A stretch of DNA of 64,000 bases from Bombella pollinis (GCF_026385485.1 NZ_JANIDX010000002.1:229841-293840), one strand, 5' to 3'. Positions 19,766-29,654 are shown, counted from the first letter of the stretch. The notes: generated from the letters alone by a model not told the origin. Program-made: numbers and translations.

Positions 19766-21837
19766 CCACCCAAACCCCGGCCCAACGTTACGCAGAGCTT
19801 GAAGCTAAAATCGCCCGATGGAATGAGGCGTATCATGGCCATGACGCGCCGGAAGTCTCCGATGCTCTTTATGACCAAACCCGGCTAGAGCTTGTCATGC
19901 TAGAGGCTCGCCACCCCGAATTAAAACGAAAAGATGGTGCCTCTGCCCAGATCGGGGCTGCCCCTAACCCTGCCTTCGGCAAGGTCGAGCATCGCGCGCC
20001 TATGCTCTCGCTCGATAATGTTTTTAATGAGGAAGACTTCGCCCATTTCATCAGCAAGATTGGCCGTTTTTTAGGGCTTGATAATAGCCAAACTGATGCC
20101 CTCATCTTCATTGCAGAGCCTAAAATTGATGGGCTTTCCATCAACCTAACCTATGAAAATGGCCAACTTACAGTCGCCACCACCCGCGGCGATGGCACGG
20201 TTGGGGAGGATGTTACGGCCAATATCCGTACCATCAGCACAATCCCACAACAGCTTCCCGCCCCTTATCCTGCTGTTATCGAAATCCGGGGCGAAATCTT
20301 TATGAGCCGCGCGGCCTTTCTCGCCCTCAACAAACAACAAGAAGAACGCGGTGAGAAGCCCTTCGCCAACCCACGCAATGCCGCTGCTGGGTCCCTCCGC
20401 CAATTAGATGCTTCTATTACCGCGCGCCGTCCTTTAGGGCTTTTTGCTTATGGGATGGGCTATAATACGGGGCTTGATGTCACCACCCATACAGAATGGC
20501 TCGATCAGCTAAAATCATGGGGCTTCAGCGTTAATCCCCTCTCCCGCACCATCCATCATGCCAGTGATGTCCCCGCTTATGTGGCAGAGCTTGCTACGGC
20601 ACGGCCTGACCTTGATTATGATATTGATGGCATCGTTTTTAAACTTGACGATATCGCCCTCCAAACACGGCTCGGCTTTGTAGGCCGTGCGCCTCGCTGG
20701 GCGATTGCGTGGAAGTTCCCTGCCGAACAAGCCATCACCCGCCTTAATGATATTGAGGTCCAAGTCGGCCGTACAGGGGCCCTCACCCCCGTGGCGCATT
20801 TAGAGCCTATCAATGTTGGTGGAGTCATCGTCTCGCGGGCTACCTTGCATAATGAGGATGAAATCCGCCGCCTTGATGCCCGCCCCGGTGACCTCGTCCA
20901 GATTCAACGCGCAGGGGATGTCATTCCCCAAATCGTGCGCGTTATGGATGCAGAGCGTCCAAACCGTGCCCCGCCTTTCCACTTCCCCGACCACTGCCCC
21001 GTCTGCCACGCCCATGCCGAACGTATAGGTGATGAAGCCGTACGCCGATGCAGCGGTGGCCTTACCTGCCCCGCTCAAACGGTCGAGCGACTCATTCACT
21101 TTGTCTCTCGCAAGGCCTTTGATATTGATGGCCTTGGCGAACGCAGCATTCGCAGCTTTTACGAGCTCGGTCTTGTTCGCCGCCCCGGGGACATCTTCCG
21201 CCTATATGAGCATAAAGACCGCCTCCAAAAGTTAGAAGGCTGGGGGCCGCAATCGGTCGAAAACCTCCTTAACGCGATTGAAGCCCGCCGCACCATCAGC
21301 TTTGCGCGGTTCATCTACGCCCTTGGCATCCGGCGTATTGGGGAACGTAACGCCCAGCTTCTGGCCCGCCATTATCACAGCTACCCCATATGGCATAAAG
21401 CTATGATGGCCGCGCAACAGCCTGATAGCGAAGAGCGCGCTCATCTTAGTGCCATTATGGGCATCGGCCCCGCCATTGCAGAAGAAATCGCCAATTTCTT
21501 TGAGGAAGAGCATAATCAAGAGGCCTTAAATGACCTCACCCCCACCCTCACCATCTCAGAGGAAACCAGCCCCACCCGCGGCGAAGGGGACGATGCCCCT
21601 TTAACAGGGGAGATTATGGTCTTTACTGGCTCCCTCACCACGATGTCCCGCCCGGAAGCCAAAGCCATTGCCGAGCGTCTTGGCGCGCAAGTAACAGATA
21701 GCGTCTCGCGACGCACCACGCTGGTTGTTTTGGGTGAAAAAGCAGGCTCTAAAGCCAAAAAGGCCCATGAGCTTAACATCCGCACTGTTAACGAAGCCGA
21801 ATGGCGCGCGATTGCCGGGTTAGCAGGAGACGTGTAG
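19762..21837 (+). CDS. ligA: NAD-dependent DNA ligase LigA
   Basis: LigA seals nicks in DNA replication and repair, using NAD+. The nucleotide-accepting lysine is K121 in AEPKIDGLS. The OB fold, the four-Cys zinc finger (CPVC ... C ... C near residues 412-440) and helix-hairpin-helix repeats follow. The BRCT domain is at the C terminus, starting with GEIMVFTGSLTTMSRPEAKA. Length (691 residues) is normal. The ATG overlaps the recN stop. Confidence 0.97.
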   Translation: MTTQTPAQRYAELEAKIARWNEAYHGHDAPEVSDALYDQTRLELVMLEARHPELKRKDGASAQIGAAPNPAFGKVEHRAPMLSLDNVFNEEDFAHFISKIGRFLGLDNSQTDALIFIAEPKIDGLSINLTYENGQLTVATTRGDGTVGEDVTANIRTISTIPQQLPAPYPAVIEIRGEIFMSRAAFLALNKQQEERGEKPFANPRNAAAGSLRQLDASITARRPLGLFAYGMGYNTGLDVTTHTEWLDQLKSWGFSVNPLSRTIHHASDVPAYVAELATARPDLDYDIDGIVFKLDDIALQTRLGFVGRAPRWAIAWKFPAEQAITRLNDIEVQVGRTGALTPVAHLEPINVGGVIVSRATLHNEDEIRRLDARPGDLVQIQRAGDVIPQIVRVMDAERPNRAPPFHFPDHCPVCHAHAERIGDEAVRRCSGGLTCPAQTVERLIHFVSRKAFDIDGLGERSIRSFYELGLVRRPGDIFRLYEHKDRLQKLEGWGPQSVENLLNAIEARRTISFARFIYALGIRRIGERNAQLLARHYHSYPIWHKAMMAAQQPDSEERAHLSAIMGIGPAIAEEIANFFEEEHNQEALNDLTPTLTISEETSPTRGEGDDAPLTGEIMVFTGSLTTMSRPEAKAIAERLGAQVTDSVSRRTTLVVLGEKAGSKAKKAHELNIRTVNEAEWRAIAGLAGDV

Positions 21838-21846
21838 AGACAATCC

Positions 21847-23208
21847 ATGCCCACTATATCACCAACCCACCATCCCCTCCTGATGCTCACGACCGGCCTC
21901 ATCGCTATTGTGCTGCTTATTGGGGTGTCCGTCCTCATCTCCCTTTCGGAGATTTCCTTCGCTGCGGCGCGCGAGACGCGTATGCGTGCCCTAGCCGAGG
22001 CCGGGGATAAACGCGCCCGTGCCTTCCTTCGCCTCCGCCGCAATAGCGGACAAGTGATGACGGCTATCCAAATCTGCCTCAACGCGGTTGGGATTCTCGG
22101 CGGTGTGATTGGTGATGCCCTCCTTACCGACCCCTTTGCCGATGGGCTTTGCGCGTTAGGTATGGCCGCCCCTTTAGCGGAGAAAATAGGCTCCTTCAGC
22201 TCCTTTATCCTCGTCACTGGGCTATTCGTCCTCTTTGCGGACCTCCTGCCCAAACGCACAGCGATGAACGCCCCGGATAAAATCGCCCTCGCTGTTGGAT
22301 GGTTCCCCGCCCTTGTCCTAAAATTGCTTTACCCGGCTGTGTGGGTCTTTTCGCATATTGCAGACCTCATCTTAAAACTCCTGCGCATCCCTGCTACCGC
22401 CACGGTAGAGCCTGTCACACCGGAGGACCTCCGCGCCATTCTGGCCGCAGGTACAGCCTCTGGCGTGTTATTAGAGCAAGAACATCAGATGATTCAAAAT
22501 GTCATGGCCTTACAGACACGCTCTGTGACCTCCGCCATGACCCCGCGTGATGAAATCGTCTATCTTGATGTCAATGAAAGCTTGGAGAGCCAACGCGATA
22601 AGGTCCGTGTTCGGCCTTATTCGCGCTATCCTTTATGTAATGGCTCGTTAGACCAAGTCATCGGCTCTATTCGGGCTGAAGATGTTCTCGTGGCTGTGGT
22701 AGATGAACCCGCCACTCTAACAGACCCGCAAAAAGCCCCTCCCAAACAAATCTTCAACATGCGGCGTGATGTTCTCTCCCTGCCCGATACGCTTAATCTT
22801 TGGGAGACGCTCGCGCAGTTCGATACACATGGGGCAGGTTTTGCGCTCATCTTTAACGAATATGGGCTAGTTGTTGGCCTCATCACCTATAAGGATATTA
22901 TGGGTGCGCTCATGGATGGGCTTGCTAACCCATTTGAGGAACAAGCCATCGTCCGCCGTGATGATGATTCTTGGCTCATTGACGGGGCAGCCCCTGTTCT
23001 TGATGTCGTGCGGGAGCTTGATATTCCTCTCATTCTTGACCATGCCGAGTTTGATACAATCGGCGGCTTTGTCATCCACCGCCTCCGCCGTATGGCCCGC
23101 AAGGCTGATCGTATTGAGGTTGCAGGGTTCCGCTTTGAGGTAGTCGATGTCGAGCGATTCCGCATCAATCAGCTCCTCGTCACACGGATGAAGAAGGCCA
23201 TTCCATGA
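21847..23208 (+). CDS. CNNM/CorC-HlyC family membrane protein (DUF21, CBS pair)
   Basis: This is an integral membrane protein of the 'hemolysin-related' CorC/HlyC family, members of which are linked to magnesium, cobalt or polyamine efflux. The N-terminal DUF21 domain (about residues 10-200) has several hydrophobic helices and the typical SLSEISFAAARETRMRALAE. A tandem CBS region (about 215-345) includes MTPRDEIVYLDVNES. A C-terminal CorC_HlyC domain ends the protein. The substrate cannot be told from the sequence. The stop overlaps the nicotinamidase start by 4 bases. Confidence 0.85.
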   Translation: MPTISPTHHPLLMLTTGLIAIVLLIGVSVLISLSEISFAAARETRMRALAEAGDKRARAFLRLRRNSGQVMTAIQICLNAVGILGGVIGDALLTDPFADGLCALGMAAPLAEKIGSFSSFILVTGLFVLFADLLPKRTAMNAPDKIALAVGWFPALVLKLLYPAVWVFSHIADLILKLLRIPATATVEPVTPEDLRAILAAGTASGVLLEQEHQMIQNVMALQTRSVTSAMTPRDEIVYLDVNESLESQRDKVRVRPYSRYPLCNGSLDQVIGSIRAEDVLVAVVDEPATLTDPQKAPPKQIFNMRRDVLSLPDTLNLWETLAQFDTHGAGFALIFNEYGLVVGLITYKDIMGALMDGLANPFEEQAIVRRDDDSWLIDGAAPVLDVVRELDIPLILDHAEFDTIGGFVIHRLRRMARKADRIEVAGFRFEVVDVERFRINQLLVTRMKKAIP

Positions 23209-23783
23209 CGCCCTCTCTTGCCACACCGTACGGCACGGCCCAAGATGCGCTGCTCATTATCGATATGCAGCGGGACTTCATGCCCGGTGGGGCCTTGCCT
23301 GTCTCCGATGGGGATAGGCTCATCCCTCATATCAATCAGCTAACAAAGCTTGGCTTTCGTGCCGTCATCGCTACGCAGGACTGGCACCCGGCAGGCCATT
23401 GCTCCTTCACCCAACAAGGCGGGCCTTGGCCTATCCATTGCCTTGCAGGCAGCCACGGTGCCGCCTTTGTGGATGGGTTAAACCACAACCCTATAACCCA
23501 TATCATCCGCAAAGGCACAGCGTTGGGAGCAGACTCCAACTCCGCCTTTTACGATGATACAGGCACATCCACCGGGCTAACCGCCCTGCTCAAAGGCTTA
23601 GGCGTATCCCGCGTCTTTCTCTGCGGTGTGGCGTTAGATGTCTGCGTATTCGCAAGCGCGCGCCACGCCGTGCAGGATGGCTTTACCACCACCATCCTCC
23701 AACACGCCTCTGCGGGCATCAGCATCACGCCTGAGTTTTTCGCAAAAGCCAAGCGTGAGCAGATTCATATCAGCAACCCCTAA
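23205..23783 (+). CDS. pncA: Nicotinamidase
   Basis: It hydrolyses nicotinamide to nicotinate in NAD salvage. The isochorismatase-like fold is clear: catalytic Asp20 in LLIIDMQRDFMPGGAL, metal-binding TQDWHPAGHCSF, the catalytic Lys in IIRKGT, and the nucleophile Cys in GVALDVCVFASA. FPGGAL-type and DSNSAF motifs are specific to nicotinamidases rather than to the wider family. Length is 192 residues. It ends one base before the convergent glycoamylase-like gene. Confidence 0.92.
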   Translation: MTPSLATPYGTAQDALLIIDMQRDFMPGGALPVSDGDRLIPHINQLTKLGFRAVIATQDWHPAGHCSFTQQGGPWPIHCLAGSHGAAFVDGLNHNPITHIIRKGTALGADSNSAFYDDTGTSTGLTALLKGLGVSRVFLCGVALDVCVFASARHAVQDGFTTTILQHASAGISITPEFFAKAKREQIHISNP

Positions 23784-23784
23784 T

Positions 23785-25251
23785 TCACGGCATCGTCTCT
23801 TGCGGCTTCGAGAGCCATCCCCCCGTAAATCCGGCTTTCTCCAACCCTGCACGGATATAACGGTTCTTCCGCATCACCTTCCATACAAAGCCGCTGCGTA
23901 GATTCTCAATCATCAGCAAAATTGGCCCTTGATCAATACCAAGCTGCTGCTCATCCACCCAAAACCCATCCTTCGTCTCAAAACTTGGGTTAAACGCATC
24001 CAAAAAACCATATTGATTATAAATCCGCGCTCCGTAGCGTTCCTTCATCGCTTTTAGCGCGGGCAGCGTAATTTCCGGCGCAAACGCAACGGACCCACCT
24101 ATGGCCGTTGGGGCAATCGTACCATCATCTAAGACATAATCGCGCCCCGCCCCACGGGCACTATAAGCCATAAAATGCCGCTTCTGCCCATCGACCTCAC
24201 GCTCAGCCTCACCCGGCCCATCGGAGGCCGTTAAGCCCCAGATATTCTCATCATATCCCCGCCAATGGCCCGGATTATGCACGGCATAATCCCGCTGCGC
24301 ATAAACAGCCTCACGGCTATTCTGGAAGTAATCATACCCGCGCTCACGGCTCGCTTTATCGCGAATATCACGGAAATCGACCCACGATTCGCTATATTGA
24401 TGCCCAAATAATGGCGCGAAATTAAGGAGGTGATGCCCGTAAAACTCCCCTTGCTGTTCTTTATGCGTCTCCGTCCAACGGTCCCATGTTTCCGCTGGCA
24501 GAGCATGAGATGGGGCCCCTAACGCCATAACATACAGCATCAGCCCCTCATTATAGCCTTTCCATTCCGCAGAGAGGAACTTATCAGGCGGCATCCACCC
24601 CATGCTCAACCAAGAGCTTTTACCGCCTGTCATCCAACGCCAATTCACACGGCGATAAAGCTTATCCGCTAATGCCCGAATCTCACGCTCATCAGCATTA
24701 TGTCCATCATAATAGGACTGGGTGAATAACACCCCAGCCATCAATAAGGCCGTATCAATACTCGAAAGTTCCGACCAATCTGCCACGCGCAAACCGGTCT
24801 CAGAATCTAAGAAATGATAGAAAAACCCACGATACCCCGCCGTCCCATTCACCGCGCGCCCTTGCGGTAAAGAGAGAAGAAAACGCAGCGTGACCAAACT
24901 GCGCTCCACAGCCTGCGCCCGTGTGATATAGCCACGCTCCACACCAATGCCATAAGCTGTCAAACCAAAGCCAACACTGGCAATACTCGCCGCCCCATGC
25001 GGCAAAGGCGCACGGTCTGGCACCAACCCATTGCGCGGATTCGCCGTCTCCCAAAACCAATTAAAGGTCCGATGCTCTACCTCCTCAAGGAAAATATCAT
25101 GAGAGGAAAGAGAGGCCCTAGAGGACTGTACTGCCGAGGATGCCGCATAAGACGTTGAGGGGATCATACACCCTCCCCCCACACATGCTGCTATCCCTAC
25201 ATATAAGAAACGCCACACGAATGAACGTAAAACGACACGGGACTCCGTCAT
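23785..25251 (-). CDS. Secreted glycoamylase-like protein (PF10091 type)
   Basis: This 488-residue protein looks like the glycoamylase domain family found alone in the periplasm or fused to cyclic beta-glucan synthases. Recognisable parts are RTFNWFWETANPRNGLVPDR, ASIASVGFGLTAYGIGVERG, YHFLDSETG, and the C-terminal WVDEQQLGIDQGPILLMIEN. An N-terminal hydrophobic segment (about residues 10-30) ending near Cys28 suggests export, perhaps as a lipoprotein, though the lipobox is poor. The substrate is unknown; a beta-glucan or a product of the adjacent glycan locus is plausible. Confidence 0.8.
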   Translation of the reverse strand: MTESRVVLRSFVWRFLYVGIAACVGGGCMIPSTSYAASSAVQSSRASLSSHDIFLEEVEHRTFNWFWETANPRNGLVPDRAPLPHGAASIASVGFGLTAYGIGVERGYITRAQAVERSLVTLRFLLSLPQGRAVNGTAGYRGFFYHFLDSETGLRVADWSELSSIDTALLMAGVLFTQSYYDGHNADEREIRALADKLYRRVNWRWMTGGKSSWLSMGWMPPDKFLSAEWKGYNEGLMLYVMALGAPSHALPAETWDRWTETHKEQQGEFYGHHLLNFAPLFGHQYSESWVDFRDIRDKASRERGYDYFQNSREAVYAQRDYAVHNPGHWRGYDENIWGLTASDGPGEAEREVDGQKRHFMAYSARGAGRDYVLDDGTIAPTAIGGSVAFAPEITLPALKAMKERYGARIYNQYGFLDAFNPSFETKDGFWVDEQQLGIDQGPILLMIENLRSGFVWKVMRKNRYIRAGLEKAGFTGGWLSKPQETMP

Positions 25252-25480
25252 ACTCTCTTATCCTCCCATCAAATCGCCTCTCTATGAAAAAACAAACCCC
25301 GCCACACCACAAGGACCAAATGGTCTCCCCCAAGGAGGAAAGGTATAAAATAAGATATATAATTATTTAATTAAATATAAACCATATATTAATGTATGAT
25401 TAGACATATAATTTTTCTTCTTGAAGTTAAAAATATAGAGTATATTTTAAGTATTACGTTTTATTTATAGAAGGTTAATA
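25252..25480. promoter_or_regulatory. AT-rich divergent intergenic region upstream of glf
   Basis: This spacer separates the glycoamylase-like gene (-) from glf (+). The part from about 25340 to 25470 is extremely AT-rich, unlike the division cluster before it, and marks a sharp drop in GC at the edge of the glycan island. GGGAGG lies ten bases before the glycoamylase ATG and AGAAGG precedes glf. It must hold promoters for one or both genes, but AT content is too high to pick -35/-10 boxes reliably. Confidence 0.4.
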
Positions 25481-26635
25481 ATGAAGTTCTGCGTTATTGG
25501 TGCTGGCTTTAGCGGGACCATTATTAGCCGTCATCTCGCCCTACATGGTCATGACGTTCTCCTATTAGATGAACGCCCACATCTCGCAGGTAACTGCCAT
25601 ACATCGCGTGACCCGAGCAGCCATATTATGCTTCACCATTATGGGCCACATATCTTTCATACAGCCCATCATCATGTTTGGGAATTTATAACGCAATTTG
25701 GTACATTTCGGCCCTATATTAATCGGGTCAAAGCCATAGCTCAAAATCACGTCTTTTCTTTACCTATTAATTTGATGACCATAAATCAATTTTATAAAAA
25801 GACACTAAATCCTCAAGAAGCAGAACAATTTATCTATAATATCGCTGACAAAACAATCAAAAATCCTTCCAATTTTGAAGAACAAGCAATCTCCCTCATC
25901 GGAAAAGACTTATACAATACCTTCTTCCGAGGCTACACACGCAAACAATGGGGGATGGACCCTAAGGAGCTTCCTGCTTCCATCCTAAAAAGGCTACCAA
26001 TACGGTTTAATTATGATGACAATTACTTTAACCACCCTTATCAAGGGATTCCAGAGCAAGGCTATACAGCCCTTATTAACTCTATGCTGCTCAACCTCCC
26101 TATAGACATCCAACTCAATACAAGGTTTGAAGATATTCCTTTCAAAAATCAATTTGACCATATCTTCTATACAGGACCACTTGACCGTTACTTTAACTAT
26201 GCCTACGGCCGTCTACCCTATCGCACATTAGATTTTGAAAAATACGAAGGCCTTGGTGATTACCAAGGCACAGCCGTCATCAATTATTGTGATGAAGCCG
26301 TTCCCTACACACGCATCGCCGAGCATAAACATTTCACCCCATGGGAGGCACCACATCTTAAAAAGACCGTTTGGTTTCGGGAATATAGCCGCCTCGCTCA
26401 AGCTGATGATGCGCCTTATTACCCTATACGGCTTGCTCATAAGAGCCAAAACCTAGCCCATTACATCCAAAAAGCACGGGCGACCCCTCATGTGTCCTTT
26501 CTAGGACGACTCGGCACTTATAGATATTTAGATATGGATGTCACAATCAACGAGGCCCTTCAGGCCTGCCAGAAGATAGACCACGCCCTAAAGAGCGATA
26601 CGCCTATCCCCAGCTTTTTTATAGACCCGTCCTAA
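25481..26635 (+). CDS. glf: UDP-galactopyranose mutase
   Basis: Glf is an FAD enzyme that interconverts UDP-galactopyranose and UDP-galactofuranose, the donor for Galf-containing surface glycans. The FAD-binding GAGFSG is at residues 7-12. The family motifs LLLDERPHLAGNCHT, HHYGPHIFHT, GYTRKQWGMDPKELPASI and YTGPLDRYFNYAYGRLPYR are all present. Length (384 residues) is typical. Codon use is more AT-rich than in the upstream division genes. Its presence suggests that Galf is one sugar of the polymer made by this locus. Confidence 0.93.
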   Translation: MKFCVIGAGFSGTIISRHLALHGHDVLLLDERPHLAGNCHTSRDPSSHIMLHHYGPHIFHTAHHHVWEFITQFGTFRPYINRVKAIAQNHVFSLPINLMTINQFYKKTLNPQEAEQFIYNIADKTIKNPSNFEEQAISLIGKDLYNTFFRGYTRKQWGMDPKELPASILKRLPIRFNYDDNYFNHPYQGIPEQGYTALINSMLLNLPIDIQLNTRFEDIPFKNQFDHIFYTGPLDRYFNYAYGRLPYRTLDFEKYEGLGDYQGTAVINYCDEAVPYTRIAEHKHFTPWEAPHLKKTVWFREYSRLAQADDAPYYPIRLAHKSQNLAHYIQKARATPHVSFLGRLGTYRYLDMDVTINEALQACQKIDHALKSDTPIPSFFIDPS

Positions 26636-26641
26636 AAGAGC

Positions 26642-28567
26642 TTAACTATGCAAGGTCAGGCTTCCAGCCCGCTCCATCGGAATAGTATCCAGAATATAAC
26701 GCCACTCCTCCCGCAAGCGCGATGCGACATCAGCTTCCTCAATCATATCCAACAGATAATTCAGCCGCTCCTCCCACGCATAGCGGACGATATTTTCAGC
26801 ATCTCGCAAGGCAGGTACACGGCGGAGACGTTCCAATTCATTCCGTGTTGCATGCTCACGCAATAAAATATTCTCATTTACCGCGGTAGATGTATCCTCA
26901 AGCTGCGTGATGTAAGAGTTCGCCCAATAATCAGCATAACGCTCAACACCGAAGGAAATCGCACCATCTAGCCCGCTATTACGCGCATATTTCCAAACCC
27001 ATTCCACAATAGATTTAAAATAATAATGCGAGACATAGATTTTATCGAAATACCCGTGGTCAGAGAAAGCAGGGTCCCGCCCGATTCCCGGCGGTGGGTT
27101 GCGATATTCATGCAAACCGCCATTAGCCAACCGGTAAGTAAAGGAATCACCATGCCAAGCCAGTGGGTTATGCGGGCGTGATTGCAGCACGCTATGAGGC
27201 CGACAGACTGTCTTAACAAGACGCCATCCCTCACCAACACGTCCATGAGACACAATCACCCTATTACGCTGTGTCAGCGGGATTGTAAGGTCGGAGAAAC
27301 CATTCTGATTCACTTCAGACGAGATAAACTGCCAATTAAGCGCGATAGCATCGGCATCCCATCGCTCCATGCCTTTTAAATAATCTTGTACCCTATCAAA
27401 CATCGGCGATAATGTTATGAACTCATCCCCGTCAAGGATAAAGCTCCATTCATAATCCAAAATATCGGGCAAAATATTCAACGCATGTCCATATGCTTTT
27501 AACTGCGCTGAATCCCCTAACGAGACCTTATTATCAATATATGTGATGATACCTTCATTATGTAAGGCTTTTAACAAAGCATCAGATTGGTCATCATTAT
27601 CATTACTATAGATAAAGAAATGCTCAACACCGATATTTCTATGATAGGCAATCCATTCTAATAGATAAATACCCTCATTGCGTACTGTGGAAAGCAGGCA
27701 CACTTTTTTACGCGGCTGGATATGGCGGCGCATATAATGCACCAGCATTTGTAAAAAGCCTTCCGGGGCCCCAACCACACCGTAAGTCAGCCTTATATTA
27801 CCCTCATCACAGACCAAAGAGGCGCGTGATGCAGGACGACCCTCATCATCCCACGCAACCAAAGCCTTAATAGCCTCGACCCAGAAGCCCTCTTTCACCT
27901 TCTGCCCCAAAGCCCCTAATAGAGCCTCATCCTTAAAGAGCAGGGCCGCAAAGGCGCGCATATCCGCCGCCCGCATGAAAGGAAAAACGGCATCCAGCAC
28001 ATGCTGGAGGCACGGCCCCTCATAAGTGAGAATCAATGTGCGTAATGCGTCTGGCCTCAAAGCTTGCCGGAAATGCCCCGCTAAGGCACGACCAAGCTCC
28101 AGCAAGCTCCCCTCAGGCTCTACTGGACAGAAGCGGAACTGCTCCCACCCCTTCATCTGCACGCAATCACCGAGGAGATGGTTAACACCCTTTGTATAAG
28201 ACCATGCGTGCGTTGTGCAGAAACGCTCTTGTACAAAAACGCTCTCTAACCCCGCATATTCCCCACTTTCTACCGTTTTAATGCGGCGAAAAGGAATCAC
28301 TGTGCCTTTATAGAGGAACTGATCCACCCATAGGACAGAAGGCATTGTACCTTCCTCCATAGGGGGCTCTGCTGTTAAGAATGCATAATCAGGCCATTGT
28401 GGGAATACCACACACAATAATGGGCGATAGAGTGACGTACCATCCTCTGCGCGCGAGACCATCTCATCACAACGCACATGGCACACCGCACCGTCTGCCT
28501 GCCTCACAGCTAGCCAGCCTCCGTGGGCAGTTTCCAAATAAAAAAAACTTCCCCGGTCTGCTTTCAT
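26642..28567 (-). CDS. GT2-like glycosyltransferase with a long unknown N-terminal region
   Basis: The C-terminal part (from about residue 290) is a GT-A fold of the Glyco_tranf_2_4/GT92-like type: CLLSTVRNEGIYLLEWIAYH, then FFIYSNDNDDQSDALLKALH, and the donor/metal motif WSFILDGDEFITL. The first 280 or so residues are not a known domain to me. They include GWEQFRFCPVE, which recalls the WE-x-F motif of the small proteins at 29655, 31453 and 34155. The frame begins at a TTG at 28576, but the ATG at 28567 is better placed behind AGAAGGG. It is convergent with glf, 6 bp apart. Acceptor and donor are unknown. Confidence 0.75.
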   Translation of the reverse strand: MKADRGSFFYLETAHGGWLAVRQADGAVCHVRCDEMVSRAEDGTSLYRPLLCVVFPQWPDYAFLTAEPPMEEGTMPSVLWVDQFLYKGTVIPFRRIKTVESGEYAGLESVFVQERFCTTHAWSYTKGVNHLLGDCVQMKGWEQFRFCPVEPEGSLLELGRALAGHFRQALRPDALRTLILTYEGPCLQHVLDAVFPFMRAADMRAFAALLFKDEALLGALGQKVKEGFWVEAIKALVAWDDEGRPASRASLVCDEGNIRLTYGVVGAPEGFLQMLVHYMRRHIQPRKKVCLLSTVRNEGIYLLEWIAYHRNIGVEHFFIYSNDNDDQSDALLKALHNEGIITYIDNKVSLGDSAQLKAYGHALNILPDILDYEWSFILDGDEFITLSPMFDRVQDYLKGMERWDADAIALNWQFISSEVNQNGFSDLTIPLTQRNRVIVSHGRVGEGWRLVKTVCRPHSVLQSRPHNPLAWHGDSFTYRLANGGLHEYRNPPPGIGRDPAFSDHGYFDKIYVSHYYFKSIVEWVWKYARNSGLDGAISFGVERYADYWANSYITQLEDTSTAVNENILLREHATRNELERLRRVPALRDAENIVRYAWEERLNYLLDMIEEADVASRLREEWRYILDTIPMERAGSLTLHS

Positions 28568-28651
28568 GCCTGACAACCCTTCTGCATTCTTACCACACTA
28601 ATCTCGCTTTTTTATCTTGGCACCTTTATCAGGTATTGGTATTGTTTGGCT

Positions 28652-29545
28652 ATGCAGACATTACCTCTCCCATCGGCTGGCACCATTCCCATCGTTCTAG
28701 GCCTAAGCGAAAACTTCGCGCCTTACGCCTATACTACCATACAATCCGGGTTAGACAATATTCTTCCCGGGGTTCGTTTGGCCTTTTACCTATTCCATGA
28801 GGGGATGTCCGAGGCGGTGCAAAATATTGGCCGCGCCCTCTTTAACACGGACCGCTCAGAGATCCATTTCGTGGATGTCAGCGAGTGGATGAACAGGCAT
28901 AATCCTTCTTACTTGGGCCATGCCTCGCGCCCTACTTTCTACCGCCTTGCAATCCCAGAGCTGCTGCATAATTTTCCGCGTGTTATCTATCTTGATTCTG
29001 ACATCTTTATGCGGCGTTGCCCGAGCTTACTTTATTATTCCATCCATAAAGATGCCCAAATTGGGGCCACACGGGACCTTTTGATGATCCCTGCTCAGCA
29101 TAATGGCTTCCGCCTCCCGCAAGAAGTCGCTGGGGGACCTCCTTTAATTGATTATCATCGCGGCGCGCTTGGGGTTCAAAACTCTGATGACTATTTCCAA
29201 GGTGGTGTGCTGGTTATCAATATCAACAAAATTACAGAGCATCAGGTCAAAGAATGTGGTGCATTATGTGGTACGCTCTTTTGGATGATGGACCAAGATA
29301 TCCTTAATCGCATCTTCTATGGCCGTGTTTGTTTTATTCATCCCAACTGGGATGTTTGCTGGGGGCCGGGATGTGAAGAAGCAAGTGAGAATCTGCCCGA
29401 CCATTGGCGCGATCTCTACCAAGAGACCTTAAAAGACCCATTTGCCATCCATTATACCGGCTTCCCTAAACCATGGAATGGATGGGATGGTCCTTACACC
29501 GATGATTACCGTAAAACGCTCGAACGCGTTATGGTACGCTTCTAA
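28652..29545 (+). CDS. GT8-family glycosyltransferase
   Basis: This 297-residue protein resembles bacterial GT8 enzymes such as LPS galactosyl- and glucosyltransferases. Seen are the N-terminal LGLSENFAPYAYTTIQSGL, the DxD motif in RVIYLDSDIFMRR, YFQGGVLVINI, DQDILNRIF, and the C-terminal metal-binding IHYTGFPKPW. A TTG two codons upstream is also in frame; the ATG is chosen, though its ribosome site is weak. It is divergent from the GT2-like gene and is followed by a strong terminator, so it is probably monocistronic. Confidence 0.87.
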   Translation: MQTLPLPSAGTIPIVLGLSENFAPYAYTTIQSGLDNILPGVRLAFYLFHEGMSEAVQNIGRALFNTDRSEIHFVDVSEWMNRHNPSYLGHASRPTFYRLAIPELLHNFPRVIYLDSDIFMRRCPSLLYYSIHKDAQIGATRDLLMIPAQHNGFRLPQEVAGGPPLIDYHRGALGVQNSDDYFQGGVLVININKITEHQVKECGALCGTLFWMMDQDILNRIFYGRVCFIHPNWDVCWGPGCEEASENLPDHWRDLYQETLKDPFAIHYTGFPKPWNGWDGPYTDDYRKTLERVMVRF

Positions 29546-29556
29546 GATCTAAGACA

Positions 29557-29592
29557 ACACCCCAGAGACATCATCTCTGGGGTGTTTTTTTT
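29557..29592 (+). terminator. Strong intrinsic terminator after the GT8 gene
   Basis: ACACCCCAGAGA and TCTCTGGGGTGT form a perfect 12-bp stem with a short loop, directly followed by a run of eight T. It ends transcription of the GT8 gene eleven bases after its stop codon. Confidence 0.92.
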
Positions 29593-29606
29593 GCCCTTAA
29601 CACCAC

Positions 29607-29639
29607 CCCTTTCATAATTCCTTTAAAACTATGAAAGGG
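29607..29639. terminator. Inverted repeat at the convergent junction, possible terminator
   Basis: CCCTTTCATA (29607-29616) and TATGAAAGGG (29630-29639) pair perfectly over 10 bp. It lies just beyond the stop of the minus-strand gene ending at 29655. There is no clear T run on either side, so its role as terminator is tentative. Confidence 0.4.
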
Positions 29640-29654
29640 TATGTATCGCTGCAA

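Noticed and set aside
21516..22259. Long antisense frame (247 residues) over the ligA 3' end and the CorC-like gene
   Set aside because: Both genes on the plus strand are clear family members; the antisense frame is rich in Arg/Ser and follows their codon pattern.
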